Positions 1-9,740 of a stretch of 64,000 nt of DNA are shown here, piece by piece. The notes beneath the pieces are model-generated. The model was not told the origin of the DNA. It ran no database searches and saw only the letters and a program-made list of their open reading frames with translations. Numbering within the stretch: the stretch's first letter is position 1; each line of letters opens with the position of its first letter. The translations under genes were made by a program, and so were the position numbers. The stretch spans positions 1 to 64,000 of the forward strand of contig MEDW01000003.1 of assembly GCA_001724215.1 (NCBI GenBank), read 5' to 3'. The stretch comes from Erythrobacter sp. SCN 62-14. Lineage in GTDB: Bacteria; Pseudomonadota; Alphaproteobacteria; Sphingomonadales; Sphingomonadaceae.

Positions 1-444
1 TTCCTTGCGGTAGGTGATGTCGCCGCAGGCCTTGTCGAAGTGGCACGCGAGCGCACGCCGTCCTTCATCGGCCACGGCCGGATCGATTGGCGCAGCGGCG
101 ATATGCTTGATCCGGCGCTCGGCACTTTTGTTCATGTCGTCGCGATGGATTCGCTGATCCACTATCAGCCCGCCGATCTTGCTGATGCACTCGCGCAGCT
201 GGCCGAGCGCACCACGGGTTCGATCCTCTTCACTTTCGCGCCGCGCACCGCCTTGCTGCAGACGATGTACACCGTGGGCAAGCTGTTCCCGCGTTCGGAT
301 CGCTCGCCCGCGATTGTGCCGACGCTCGAATGGGAAATCCGCCACAGGCTCAAGCTGCTGCCCGGCTGGCGGATTGGCCGCACCAAGCGGATTTCGAGTG
401 GGTTCTACACCTCGCAGGCGCTGGAATTGGTGAGAGTGGGATGA
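1..444 (+). CDS. bchM: Magnesium-protoporphyrin O-methyltransferase, C-terminal part (5' end outside window)
   Basis: Frame open from base 1 (FLAVGDVAAGLVEVAR...); SAM-methyltransferase C-terminus with DSLIHY and SGFYTSQALELVR; located just upstream of lhaA/puhA as in photosynthesis gene clusters. Confidence 0.82.
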   Translation, partial: FLAVGDVAAGLVEVARERTPSFIGHGRIDWRSGDMLDPALGTFVHVVAMDSLIHYQPADLADALAQLAERTTGSILFTFAPRTALLQTMYTVGKLFPRSDRSPAIVPTLEWEIRHRLKLLPGWRIGRTKRISSGFYTSQALELVRVG

Positions 445-1880
445 AACCAGAGGCTCGCCCCAAACCGCCGCATTGGACGGCCATGATCTACCGCATTCTG
501 CCTTTTGCAGATGCGGGAAGCACCGATCTGCCGATGAGCCAATTGCTGCGCCTGTCGCTGTTTCAGGTGACGGTGGGGATGGCGATGGTGCTGCTGAACG
601 GCACGCTCAACCGGGTGATGATCGTGGAGCTGGGCACACCGACCTGGCTGGTGGCGCTGCTGATTGCTGTGCCGGTGGTGGTCGCCCCGTTCCGCGCGCT
701 GATCGGGCACAAGTCTGACACGCACCGCTCGGTGCTGGGTTGGCGGCGCGTGCCCTATATCTGGTTTGGTTCGCTGATGCAGTTTGGCGGCCTTGCGATC
801 ATGCCTTTTGCGCTGCTGCTGCTTGGTGAGGCGGATCGGTTTGAGCTGGGGCTGGTGGCGGGCGCCCTAGCCTTCCTGCTGACCGGCATTGGATTTCACG
901 TGACGCAGACTGCGGGCCTTGCGCTGGCGACGGATCTGGCGCCTGAAATCAAGCGTCCGCGCGCGATTGCGCTGCTTTATGTCATGCTACTCGTTGGCAT
1001 GATGATCGCAGCCTTTGTGATTGGCGGCCTGCTGCATGATTACAGCCCGACCCGGCTGGTGCAGGTCATTCAGGGCACGGCGCTGATTACGCTGATCCTC
1101 AACACCATCGCCCTGTGGAAACAGGAGGCGCGCAATCCCAAGGCGACCGCGCCTGATCGCGATACGCCGACGTTCAGCGAATTGTGGCAGACTTTCATGC
1201 GCGATCGTCGCAACGCGCGGCTGCTTACCGCGATCGGCATTGGCGCTGCGGGCTTTGCCATGCAGGACGCTTTGCTTGAACCCTATGGCGGCGAAATCCT
1301 TAAACTGTCGGTGGGCGCGACGACCGGCCTTACCGGTGCATGGGCGCTTGGCTCGCTGATCGGGTTCATGTGGTCGGGCCGGATGCTGGGCTTTGGCGGC
1401 GATCCGATGCGGATTGCCGGCAAGGGTATTGTGATTGGCATCAATGCCTTCCTGATGGTGCTGTTTGCCGCGCCCTTGGGGTCGCCTGCGCTGCTTTATC
1501 TTGGCGCGCTCACCATCGGCATCGGGCTTGGGCTGTTCTCGGTTGGCACGCTGATGGAAGCGATGGCGCTGGCCAAGAGCGAAACCGCCGGCATGGCGCT
1601 GGGCGCCTGGGGTGCAGTGCAAGCCACTTGTGCAGGCGCTGGCATTGCGATTGGCGGCATCCTGCGCGATGTTGTCGCCATGTTGGTGCAAGGCGATGCC
1701 GCCACCGCTACGCTCGCCATGCGCTCGACCGGGTATAGCACAGTTTATGTTCTTGAGATTATCTTGCTTTTTATTGGGCTTATTGCGCTGGGGCCGCTCG
1801 TGGGCCGCAGCAGCCGAGAAGCTAAGAGTGACGCAGACCAGAGCGAGCAACCCTTTGGCCTGCAGGAATTTCCGACATGA
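441..1880 (+). CDS. lhaA: PucC/LhaA family light-harvesting complex assembly MFS-like protein
   Basis: Multi-TM protein with RLSLFQVTVGMAMVLLNGTLNRVMIVELG and FRALIGHKSDTHRSVLGWRRVPYIWFG, characteristic of the PucC/LhaA family; overlaps the bchM stop. Confidence 0.9.
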   Translation: MKPEARPKPPHWTAMIYRILPFADAGSTDLPMSQLLRLSLFQVTVGMAMVLLNGTLNRVMIVELGTPTWLVALLIAVPVVVAPFRALIGHKSDTHRSVLGWRRVPYIWFGSLMQFGGLAIMPFALLLLGEADRFELGLVAGALAFLLTGIGFHVTQTAGLALATDLAPEIKRPRAIALLYVMLLVGMMIAAFVIGGLLHDYSPTRLVQVIQGTALITLILNTIALWKQEARNPKATAPDRDTPTFSELWQTFMRDRRNARLLTAIGIGAAGFAMQDALLEPYGGEILKLSVGATTGLTGAWALGSLIGFMWSGRMLGFGGDPMRIAGKGIVIGINAFLMVLFAAPLGSPALLYLGALTIGIGLGLFSVGTLMEAMALAKSETAGMALGAWGAVQATCAGAGIAIGGILRDVVAMLVQGDAATATLAMRSTGYSTVYVLEIILLFIGLIALGPLVGRSSREAKSDADQSEQPFGLQEFPT

Positions 1881-1953
1881 TTGCCGCCTTTAAAATGCCA
1901 CCTGTCCCTGCCCAAGGCGCGATTGCCGCATGTTTCCATGAGAGGAACGTCAC

Positions 1954-2745
1954 ATGATGAACCACACTTATATTGTCGGCACATTCGATGTTGCCGAAGC
2001 CGCTTTCCTGCTGTTCTTTGTCTTCTTCATCGCGTTGGTGTTCTACCTCAACAAGGAGAGCCGGCGCGAAGGCTATCCGCTCGAAGATGAACTGACCGGG
2101 CGCATCCATCCCGGCAGCCTGTTCGATGGTGACAAGAAAGTGTTCAAGCTGCCCAATGGCCGCGGAACCTATATTCCCGAAGACGTGCCGCGTGATCCCG
2201 TGAGCATTCCGGCCAAGCCTGCGTTCCACTCGGCGGGCGCTCCTTATGTTCCGACCGGCGATCCCATGATCGATGGCCTTGGTCCGGCAGCTTGGGCAAA
2301 CCGCGCCAAATACCCCGACGTGACCGCAGATGGCCGTCCGCGTATCATTCCGATCGGCAATTCCTATCACGAAATGGAAATTGCCCCGGGTGATCCCAAC
2401 ATCATGGGCTGGCCGGTCAAGGCGGCTGATGGCAAGATTGCCGGCAAGATCACCGATATCTGGACCGATCAGGCCGAACACATCATCCGTTATCTTGAAG
2501 TCACGACCAATTCGGGCAAGAAAGTGCTTGCTCCGATGATGGTGGCCGCCGTCCAGACCAAGGGCTTCTTTGGCGACAAGCCGGAGCTGGTGGAAATCGA
2601 TGCGATCACCGCCGAGCAATTCGAGAACGTGCCTGAACTCGAAACCCCCGGCCAGATCACCCGCTACGAAGAAGATCGCATTCAGGCCTATTTCGGCGGC
2701 GGCTACATGTATGCAACCCCGGAAAGGGCAGAACCGTGGCTGTGA
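1954..2745 (+). CDS. puhA: Photosynthetic reaction centre H subunit
   Basis: N-terminal TM helix followed by YLNKESRREGYPLE and a PRC-barrel domain (AADGKIAGKITDIWTDQAEHIIRYLEV). Confidence 0.95.
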   Translation: MMNHTYIVGTFDVAEAAFLLFFVFFIALVFYLNKESRREGYPLEDELTGRIHPGSLFDGDKKVFKLPNGRGTYIPEDVPRDPVSIPAKPAFHSAGAPYVPTGDPMIDGLGPAAWANRAKYPDVTADGRPRIIPIGNSYHEMEIAPGDPNIMGWPVKAADGKIAGKITDIWTDQAEHIIRYLEVTTNSGKKVLAPMMVAAVQTKGFFGDKPELVEIDAITAEQFENVPELETPGQITRYEEDRIQAYFGGGYMYATPERAEPWL

Positions 2746-3515
2746 ACCAAAGCACTGATCAGGGGGCGGCAAACCCGCTGCCCCCCGGTCTTGATCACGC
2801 GCTGCTGGAGGGCGATGGCCCCACCGCACATGGCGACAAGATGGGCACTCCGCAGCCGGATGAACGTGTCTTGTGGAAGGGGCGTCCCAATGTCGCTCTG
2901 CTTGCTCGCGGCGCGTTCCGCACCTACTGGATTGCGTTCTACTTTGCCGTGCTCGTCGCGGTCTCATTGGCCACAAACCGGCCAGGCACCGCTGCTATCA
3001 TGGCAGGCGCCGGGGTTGTCACCATCGCAATCCTTTATTTCCTTGCATGGCTGAGTGCGCGCAGCACGCTTTACATTCTCACAGATGTGCGGGTCATTAT
3101 GCGCATCGGCATGGCCATCGAAACCCGGATCAATGTGCCTTTGAAGCAAGTCAAAGCGGCGCATCTTCGTGACAGCGGCAAGGGATTTGGCGACATTGCG
3201 CTGGAATTGAATGGTGATAGGTTGCTTGGTGTCGTGCTCCTGTGGCCGCATCTGCGCCCCTGGCATATCAATCACCCTCAGCCCATGTTGCGCGCCATTC
3301 CCGAGGTTGCACGCGTTGCCCAAATGATGGCCGATGCACGCGCGATTTATGGTGAAATTGAACAGAATTTGAGCGATATCAAAGAACCGGCTGCTGGACC
3401 TGCTCATCAGGGTGTCGGGTCCGTTGGCGCAGCCACGCTGCGTCCAGCGGCCACAACGCGCCCCGGTCTTGGTGATCCGCTTGGCGACAAGGGACTGGAG
3501 GGAGCTCCCGCATGA
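2736..3515 (+). CDS. puhB: Photosynthetic complex assembly protein PuhB
   Basis: PH-like membrane protein (DERVLWKGRPN...YILTDVRVIMRIGMAIETRINVPLKQV) directly downstream of puhA. Confidence 0.88.
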   Translation: MAVNQSTDQGAANPLPPGLDHALLEGDGPTAHGDKMGTPQPDERVLWKGRPNVALLARGAFRTYWIAFYFAVLVAVSLATNRPGTAAIMAGAGVVTIAILYFLAWLSARSTLYILTDVRVIMRIGMAIETRINVPLKQVKAAHLRDSGKGFGDIALELNGDRLLGVVLLWPHLRPWHINHPQPMLRAIPEVARVAQMMADARAIYGEIEQNLSDIKEPAAGPAHQGVGSVGAATLRPAATTRPGLGDPLGDKGLEGAPA

Positions 3516-4015
3516 TCGTTCGGGAATACGAAAAAGACGAAGTCACCGTCCACCGCGTGCCCTTGCTGTTGATGGGCGGTCTGGTGCTGATTTCGATCAT
3601 CCTCACGCTGCTGGTCACCAATGGCTATCTGCCCAAAAGCGCCGTGGCTGCTCAATATCGGGCTGAGGCCAATATTGAAGCGGCGGTGCAGCGTCCGATC
3701 AAATTCTACGATGAAGAAGACGGCACAGTGCGGGTTGAGGATGCCGACACCGGCGAAGTGGTGGGACGCTTTGGTATCGGCGAAGGTGGCTTCATCCGTA
3801 CCAGCGTGCGCAGCCTGGTGCATCAGCGTCGGATCCGCGATCAGGGTCCTGAAGTCCCGTTCCAATTGATCGGCTGGTCGGATTCCTCGCTGACCTTGCT
3901 TGATCCGGTCACTGATCGCAGCGTGGAAGTGGCCAATTTTGGACCCGACAACCGCTTGGTCTTTTCCAACATGCTGCCTGAAGAAAACGGATTTTCGCGC
4001 AGGGGGCGCAAATGA
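3512..4015 (+). CDS. puhC: Photosynthetic complex assembly protein PuhC
   Basis: Small protein with one N-terminal TM, located after puhB and overlapping it by 4 nt. Confidence 0.82.
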   Translation: MIVREYEKDEVTVHRVPLLLMGGLVLISIILTLLVTNGYLPKSAVAAQYRAEANIEAAVQRPIKFYDEEDGTVRVEDADTGEVVGRFGIGEGGFIRTSVRSLVHQRRIRDQGPEVPFQLIGWSDSSLTLLDPVTDRSVEVANFGPDNRLVFSNMLPEENGFSRRGRK

Positions 4016-4299
4016 CCAGTCGTCAGTTCGATATCCCCTGCACCATCACGATCGAACAGAGCCCGGATCATTTCCACGCGCATGTCGAGCTGGAGGGTGA
4101 CATCCCGCTCTATCCGGGAGATGAGGTCAAGGTGCATGGCGCGCCGATGACGGTGGATTTCGGACAGAGCCTGCAATTCACCCGCATGGCGACAGTCAAG
4201 CGCGCCAATGCCCTCACCCGCGCTTGGACGCGGATGGCCGCCTATTTCGATCTTACCGAATTGTACGAAGTCAGTTTCAACCCCGGGAGCATCCGATGA
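4012..4299 (+). CDS. Conserved-position uncharacterised small protein in the puh operon
   Basis: 95-aa ORF overlapping the puhC stop and the acsF start ([43 protein letters not shown]...). Confidence 0.75.
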   Translation: MTSRQFDIPCTITIEQSPDHFHAHVELEGDIPLYPGDEVKVHGAPMTVDFGQSLQFTRMATVKRANALTRAWTRMAAYFDLTELYEVSFNPGSIR

Positions 4300-5375
4300 A
4301 CGCCCACACCACCATCACCCCCCCAGCCCAGGAAGCCAAGCCTGATACGCTGGCGATGGCGGCGCATGAAACCGTGCTCTCGCCCCGGTTCTACACCACC
4401 GATTTCGACGCGCTCGACAAGATTGACGTGAGCCTCGTGCGGGCAGAGTGGGATCAGTTGATGGCCGATATGGTGGCCGACCCCAATAAAAAGCACTTCC
4501 GCAAGAATGAAAGCTTCGACGGGGTGATCAGCGCGCTCGAACCGGAACTGCGGGCCGAATTCATCGATTTTCTGGTGTCCTCGCTGACCAGCGAATTTTC
4601 CGGCTGCATTCTCTACGCCGAAATCGCAAAGCGCACCAAGAACCCCGACATGAAGCAGCTGTTCAAGCTGCTCGCCCGCGATGAAAGCCGCCATGCCGGG
4701 TTCATCAACGAAACTTTGAAGGATGAAGGCATCGGGATCAATCTGGGCTTTCTCACCAAGTCCAAGAAGTATCACTACTTCAAGCCGAAATTCATCTGGT
4801 ACTCGGTCTATCTGTCCGAGAAGATCGGCTATGCCCGCTACATCACGATCTACCGCCAATTGGCGCGCAATCCGCAATATAAGTTTCACCCGATCTTCGA
4901 TTGGTTTGAACAATGGTGCAACGACGAGTTCCGCCATGGCGAGGCCTTCGCCATGATCATGCGCGCTGATCCCAAGCTGCTGAAAGGCTATAACAAGCTG
5001 TGGATCCGCTTCTTCCTCGTCGCGGTCTATGCCACGATGTATGTGCGCGATCACGCGCGGCCTGCCTTCCACGCAGCACTGGGCGTTGATCCGACCGAAT
5101 ATGATTACGAGGTGTTCAAGGTGTGCAACCAGATCACCCGGCAGGTCTATCCGATGGAACTCGACATCGACAGCCCGGCCTTCCGCCGCCAGATGGAAGC
5201 GATGCGCCTTGCCTCGCTGCGCATCGAGGAAGGCAAGCGTCAGGGCGGCATCGGCGGCCTTGCCAAGCGGGTTTCCGGCATGGCAGGCGCTGGCCTTGCC
5301 TTTGCGCGGCTTTATCTGCACCCGACCAAAAAGAATGAACTGCCCGCCACCATCCGGATGCAGCCTGCATGGTAA
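4296..5375 (+). CDS. acsF: Magnesium-protoporphyrin IX monomethyl ester (oxidative) cyclase
   Basis: Diiron-carboxylate protein: [60 protein letters not shown]. Confidence 0.95.
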   Translation: MNAHTTITPPAQEAKPDTLAMAAHETVLSPRFYTTDFDALDKIDVSLVRAEWDQLMADMVADPNKKHFRKNESFDGVISALEPELRAEFIDFLVSSLTSEFSGCILYAEIAKRTKNPDMKQLFKLLARDESRHAGFINETLKDEGIGINLGFLTKSKKYHYFKPKFIWYSVYLSEKIGYARYITIYRQLARNPQYKFHPIFDWFEQWCNDEFRHGEAFAMIMRADPKLLKGYNKLWIRFFLVAVYATMYVRDHARPAFHAALGVDPTEYDYEVFKVCNQITRQVYPMELDIDSPAFRRQMEAMRLASLRIEEGKRQGGIGGLAKRVSGMAGAGLAFARLYLHPTKKNELPATIRMQPAW

Positions 5376-6238
5376 GCTGGGAAGGCCATATTCTCCCCTT
5401 CATCGTGACGGTTGTGGTGTGGTTTGTGGCAACGGGCCTGGTCGCCTGGGCCGATAACCGCCCGCGTTCCACTTTCTCACGCAGTCAGATGGTGGGCAGC
5501 ATCAGCGGGATCGCGGGGCTCGTCGTGATCCTGTTCGCCTCGCTGTCGGCAGAGGTATGGGCAATCTATCTCGGCTTTATCGGTGCACTGATGGTGTGGG
5601 GCTGGCATGAAATCAGCTTTCTCACAGGCGCGGCGGCTGGCCCGCGCCGCGGCCCTGCCGACCCTTCGCTCAAGGGGGTCGCGCGTTTCAGGCAGGCGGC
5701 ATCCACAGTGATGCATCACGAGGTCGCGCTGGCGCTGACTGCGCTGCTGCTGATTTCGCTGTCATGGAATGTGCCCAATCAGATCGGGGCAAGCGTGTTT
5801 GTGCTGATGTTCGCGATGCGGCTGATCTCCAAGATCAACCTGTTTGTGGGCGTGCCCAATTCGTCTGTCGAAATGCTGCCCGATCACCTTGCCTACCTAA
5901 AGTCCTATTTCGGCCCAAACCGAATGACGCCACTTTTGGCCGTGTCGATGATGGCCATCGCCAGCACGGCGGTCTGGTTTGCGAACGCCGCGCTTGCTGC
6001 CCCTGTCGGCAGCGCGCAGATGGTTGGAGCAAGCCTTTTGTTCACGCTTTCGCTGTTGGGCGTGATTGAACACCTGTTCCTCTCGCTTCCGTTCCGTGAC
6101 GGGATGCTGTGGGGTTGGGCGCTTCCGCAGAGCAAGCTGGCACAGGGCAAGCTGGCGGAGGCCAAGGTCAATGTTCCGGGCAAGCGGGATATTGCAAATG
6201 TAAACATGGATGCAAAAGGGACACCCCATGGATTTTGA
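5369..6238 (+). CDS. puhE: Photosynthetic complex assembly protein PuhE
   Basis: Polytopic membrane protein ([26 protein letters not shown]...[10 protein letters not shown]...[19 protein letters not shown]) in the canonical acsF-puhE-hemA order. Confidence 0.88.
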   Translation: MVSWEGHILPFIVTVVVWFVATGLVAWADNRPRSTFSRSQMVGSISGIAGLVVILFASLSAEVWAIYLGFIGALMVWGWHEISFLTGAAAGPRRGPADPSLKGVARFRQAASTVMHHEVALALTALLLISLSWNVPNQIGASVFVLMFAMRLISKINLFVGVPNSSVEMLPDHLAYLKSYFGPNRMTPLLAVSMMAIASTAVWFANAALAAPVGSAQMVGASLLFTLSLLGVIEHLFLSLPFRDGMLWGWALPQSKLAQGKLAEAKVNVPGKRDIANVNMDAKGTPHGF

Positions 6239-7448
6239 CGCTTTTTTCGCCCGCGAACTCGACAAGGTGCGTGAAGACGGGCGCTATCGGGTGTTCACCG
6301 ATATCAAGCGCCACCGCGGCCGCTTCCCTCATGCCACGCGCTTCATTGGTGAGGAAACACAGGCTGTTACCGTGTGGTGCTCCAACGATTATCTTGGCAT
6401 GGGCCAGCACCCCGAGGTGTTGCAGGCCATGCATGACTGCCTCGACGAATGCGGTGCCGGCGCAGGCGGCACGCGCAACATTTCGGGCACCAACCATCAC
6501 CACGTCCTGCTTGAGCAGGAACTGGCCGATCTGCACGGCAAAGAAGCCGCACTCTTGTTCACTTCGGGCTATGTCTCGAACTGGGCGGGCATCGGAACAC
6601 TCGCAGCCAAGATCCCGGGCTGCGTGGTGTTTTCCGATGCCCTCAACCATGCCTCGATGATCGAAGGGGTGCGCCACAGCCGCGCGCCTTACAAGATCTG
6701 GAAGCATAATGACCCTGAGGATCTGGACCGTCTGCTGTCCGATTACGGCCCCGAAGTGCCCAAGCTGGTGATCTTCGAAAGCGTCTATTCGATGGATGGC
6801 GATATTGCGCCGATCGCTGAAATTCTTGACGTGTGCGAAAAACACGGCGCAATGAGCTATATCGACGAGGTTCACGCGGTGGGCCTTTACGGCCCGCGCG
6901 GCGGCGGCATTGCCGAACGCGAAGGGTTGATGGACCGCATCACTGTGATCGAAGGCACGCTCGGCAAGGCGTTCGGCGTGATGGGTGGCTATATCGCGGC
7001 GAGCAAGGATCTGGTTGATTTTGTGCGCAGCTTTGCCAGCGGCTTTATCTTCTCCACCGCCCTGCCCCCTGCCATCGCAGCGGGGGCGGCAGCCAGCATT
7101 CGTCACCTAAAAACCAGCAGCGTCGAACGCGAAATGCAGCAGGAGCGCGTTGCACAAGTGCGTCGCAAGCTCGACATGATGGGCATTCCGCATCTGCCCA
7201 ATCCCAGCCACATCATCCCGGTGATGGTGGGTGATGCCAAGAAGTGCAAAATGATCAGCGACTGGCTGATGGACAATCACGGCATCTATGTCCAGCCGAT
7301 CAATTATCCCACTGTCCCGGTCGGGACCGAGCGGCTGCGCCTGACCCCTTCGCCGGTGCACACCGATGGCGATATTGACCGGCTAATCAAAGCGCTTTCC
7401 GAAATCTGGTCGCAGTGTGAGCTTGCCCGGATGGCCACGGCCGCCTGA
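6228..7448 (+). CDS. hemA: 5-aminolevulinate synthase
   Basis: PLP alpha-oxoamine synthase motifs: [52 protein letters not shown]. Confidence 0.96.
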   Translation: MDFDAFFARELDKVREDGRYRVFTDIKRHRGRFPHATRFIGEETQAVTVWCSNDYLGMGQHPEVLQAMHDCLDECGAGAGGTRNISGTNHHHVLLEQELADLHGKEAALLFTSGYVSNWAGIGTLAAKIPGCVVFSDALNHASMIEGVRHSRAPYKIWKHNDPEDLDRLLSDYGPEVPKLVIFESVYSMDGDIAPIAEILDVCEKHGAMSYIDEVHAVGLYGPRGGGIAEREGLMDRITVIEGTLGKAFGVMGGYIAASKDLVDFVRSFASGFIFSTALPPAIAAGAAASIRHLKTSSVEREMQQERVAQVRRKLDMMGIPHLPNPSHIIPVMVGDAKKCKMISDWLMDNHGIYVQPINYPTVPVGTERLRLTPSPVHTDGDIDRLIKALSEIWSQCELARMATAA

Positions 7449-7530
7449 TCGTGATGCAAAGGAGCGCAAGAGGGCGCGGATAACCACGCTCCCTCCCCCT
7501 CGTCAGCATTGCCTCCGAGACACCAGACAC

Positions 7531-7565
7531 AAAAAAGGCGGCGTGGTTTCCCACACCGCCTTTTT
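7531..7565. terminator. Bidirectional Rho-independent terminator between convergent hemA and cytochrome c genes
   Basis: AAAAAAGGCGGCGTGG-TTTC-CCACACCGCCTTTTT hairpin with A/T tracts on both sides. Confidence 0.9.
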
Positions 7566-7588
7566 CATTGAACAGTGGCCTCAGCCGA

Positions 7589-8110
7589 TCAGCTCTTGGT
7601 GCTTTCGAGATAAGCAATCAGGTTGGCGCGGTCCTGCGGGTTCTTGATGCCCGGGAAAGCCATCTTGGTGCCCGGCATGAAGCCCTTGGGATCTTCGAGG
7701 TATTCAAACAGCACGTCGGTGGTCCAGGTCACGCCGCTGTTCTTGTTGGCATCCGAATAGTTGAAGCCAGGGACGGTGCCCGACTTGCGGCCCACGATGT
7801 TGTGGAGCGACGGGCCAACGCGGTTCACGCCTTCGTCAAGCACGTGGCACGAACGGCATAGAGCGAACACGCGCTCACCAGCCTTCACGTCGGTGGTCAT
7901 GCCGGCAAAACCAGCGGTTGCAGCAGCCGGGGTAGCAGCGGCTTCTTCGGTAGCAGCTTCTTCAGCCGGAGCTTCTTCCTCGGCCGGGGCTTCCATTTCA
8001 GCCGGAGCTTCGGGAGCCGGAGCGGCCGCTTCTTCAGCGCCGCCGCCACAAGCCGAAACGGTCACGAGGCTGGCCAGCGCAATTGCGCTCAACAGGGTAG
8101 TACGCTTCAT
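7589..8110 (-). CDS. cycA: c2-like monohaem cytochrome c, predicted lipoprotein with an Ala/Glu/Pro-rich linker
   Basis: Lipobox-like LVTVSAC, acidic Ala/Pro-rich linker, then CRSCH and FMPGTKMAFPG (Met ligand region). Position matches cycA at the end of photosynthesis clusters. Confidence 0.8.
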   Translation of the reverse strand: MKRTTLLSAIALASLVTVSACGGGAEEAAAPAPEAPAEMEAPAEEEAPAEEAATEEAAATPAAATAGFAGMTTDVKAGERVFALCRSCHVLDEGVNRVGPSLHNIVGRKSGTVPGFNYSDANKNSGVTWTTDVLFEYLEDPKGFMPGTKMAFPGIKNPQDRANLIAYLESTKS

Positions 8111-8320
8111 GATTGCATGTCCTCTAACAACTGATGTCCTCCCGCATCGCGTGAGGCTTTAAAACACTTTTTCCGCTATGAAAAGCGGCGCCGTGCAGCG
8201 GGTTTGCGCAGTTTTGCGCCCGTCCGCCTTTTATCCCAACGCACCGATCGCAAAAGCGTTTCATAGCCCCCGAAAAGTCGGCCAGTTGCCTTGTGCTGCG
8301 GGCTGGCTAAAAGGACCGGC

Positions 8321-9130
8321 ATGAAAGACCTTCCCTGGCACAGCAAAACCATTCTCGCCCTCGCCGCATTCCTGCCGGTGTTCTTCCTGATCGCCGCGCT
8401 TGGCACCAAGATCGGGATCTGGGGCTGGCAGATTGGTCTCCTCGCGCTGACGATGGGGGGGGGATTCCTGCTGGCTGCGGGTTTGGCGCTGGTGTCGCTG
8501 GTGTCGCTGGTGATGGTGCTGGTGTTGCTGAAAAAACCGCGCAACAACACCCGCGCCGGCATCGCACTAAGCGGTGTGGTGGTGGCTGGCGCTGTGCTGA
8601 TCACTTTCGGCTCGATGGCGAGCACCGCGCAGGACAATCCGATCCATGACGTTGCAACCGACACCGCCAACCCGCCCGCCTTTTCACAAGCCACCATGGC
8701 TGCGCGCGAGAAATCGGGAGCCAATCCGCTCAATGATTACCAGACCCCGCTGAGCGAAATCCCGCTTTTTGCCGAGGTATCGCCAAGCCTTGCGGTTCGC
8801 AGCCATGCGCAGATCATCACCGATATCTATCCGACGCTCCGTCCACTGCCTCTGGGGCGCGCCACTGCACAAGCAGGCGCAGCCGCCGTCGCTGCGGCGA
8901 TGGACGATCTGGGGTTCAAGAACATTCGCATCGACAGTGAGGCAGGAATTGTCGAAGGCGTGGCCGAAACCCGCTGGTTCGGTTTCAGGGATGATATGGT
9001 GGCGCGCATCGGCGCGAACCAGATCGACTTCCGGTCGGTTAGCCGGGTCGGGCAAAGCGATCTCGGCGCCAATGCCAAGCGCATTGAGGCCCTGCGCGCT
9101 GCAACATCTGTGCGCCTTGGCGGAAACTGA
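8321..9130 (+). CDS. DUF1499-family membrane protein
   Basis: N-terminal TM helices followed by a DUF1499-like domain (VAETRWFGFRDDMVARI...VDFRSVSRVGQSDLGANAKRIEAL). Confidence 0.7.
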   Translation: MKDLPWHSKTILALAAFLPVFFLIAALGTKIGIWGWQIGLLALTMGGGFLLAAGLALVSLVSLVMVLVLLKKPRNNTRAGIALSGVVVAGAVLITFGSMASTAQDNPIHDVATDTANPPAFSQATMAAREKSGANPLNDYQTPLSEIPLFAEVSPSLAVRSHAQIITDIYPTLRPLPLGRATAQAGAAAVAAAMDDLGFKNIRIDSEAGIVEGVAETRWFGFRDDMVARIGANQIDFRSVSRVGQSDLGANAKRIEALRAATSVRLGGN

Positions 9131-9134
9131 TCAG

Positions 9135-9740
9135 TCAGTCACGAAACATGGTGATGGCAAGGGCGCTGCGCTGTAGGATAGTGAGCGCACATAAAGCGGC
9201 ATAGGCATAGGCGATCACACCGAACCACGCCGGAAACAGGCACATCGCAATGAACACCGCGATGGTTTCCGCCCCTTCGGCAAGGCCTGTCGAATAGAAA
9301 AAGCTTTTGCGGCCATGGGCGGCTGTCTCGGCCCCCCGTTTGGCGGCAATGGTGGCAAAGGCAAGGAAGCTGACGCCGGTGAGCACAAAACTGGCGACCA
9401 GCACCAGCGCAGGGAGAGTGTTTGCGGCCGCCAACACGCCAAAGCCGAGCGGAATAGACACATAAAAGGCGAAATCCGCGACAATGTCGAAATAGCCGCC
9501 CAGATCGCTTGGCCCCCGCACCCGCGCGACCGCGCCGTCGAGCCCATCAAACACCCGGTTGGCGATGATGAGCGCAAGGCCCCAGCCGATCGCGCCCGCC
9601 GCAATTGCGCCTGCCCCTGCCAGCCCCAGCGCAAGCCCTGCAAAGGTCAGCTGGTTGGCCGTAACACCCATCCCCGCCAGCACGCGCCCTGCGTGGTTGA
9701 GCGCGGGATCAATCAGCGGGCGCAGCCTTGCATCAAACAT
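9135..9740 (-). CDS. CDP-alcohol phosphatidyltransferase family protein
   Basis: Signature-like DGLDGAVARVRGPSDLGGYFDIVADF. Confidence 0.88.
   Translation of the reverse strand: MFDARLRPLIDPALNHAGRVLAGMGVTANQLTFAGLALGLAGAGAIAAGAIGWGLALIIANRVFDGLDGAVARVRGPSDLGGYFDIVADFAFYVSIPLGFGVLAAANTLPALVLVASFVLTGVSFLAFATIAAKRGAETAAHGRKSFFYSTGLAEGAETIAVFIAMCLFPAWFGVIAYAYAALCALTILQRSALAITMFRD

Noticed and set aside
7921-8045. Repeated GCTTCTTC/GCCGGAGC units as a DNA repeat element
   Set aside because: They encode the Ala/Glu/Pro-rich linker of the cytochrome lipoprotein and are explained by codon repetition.
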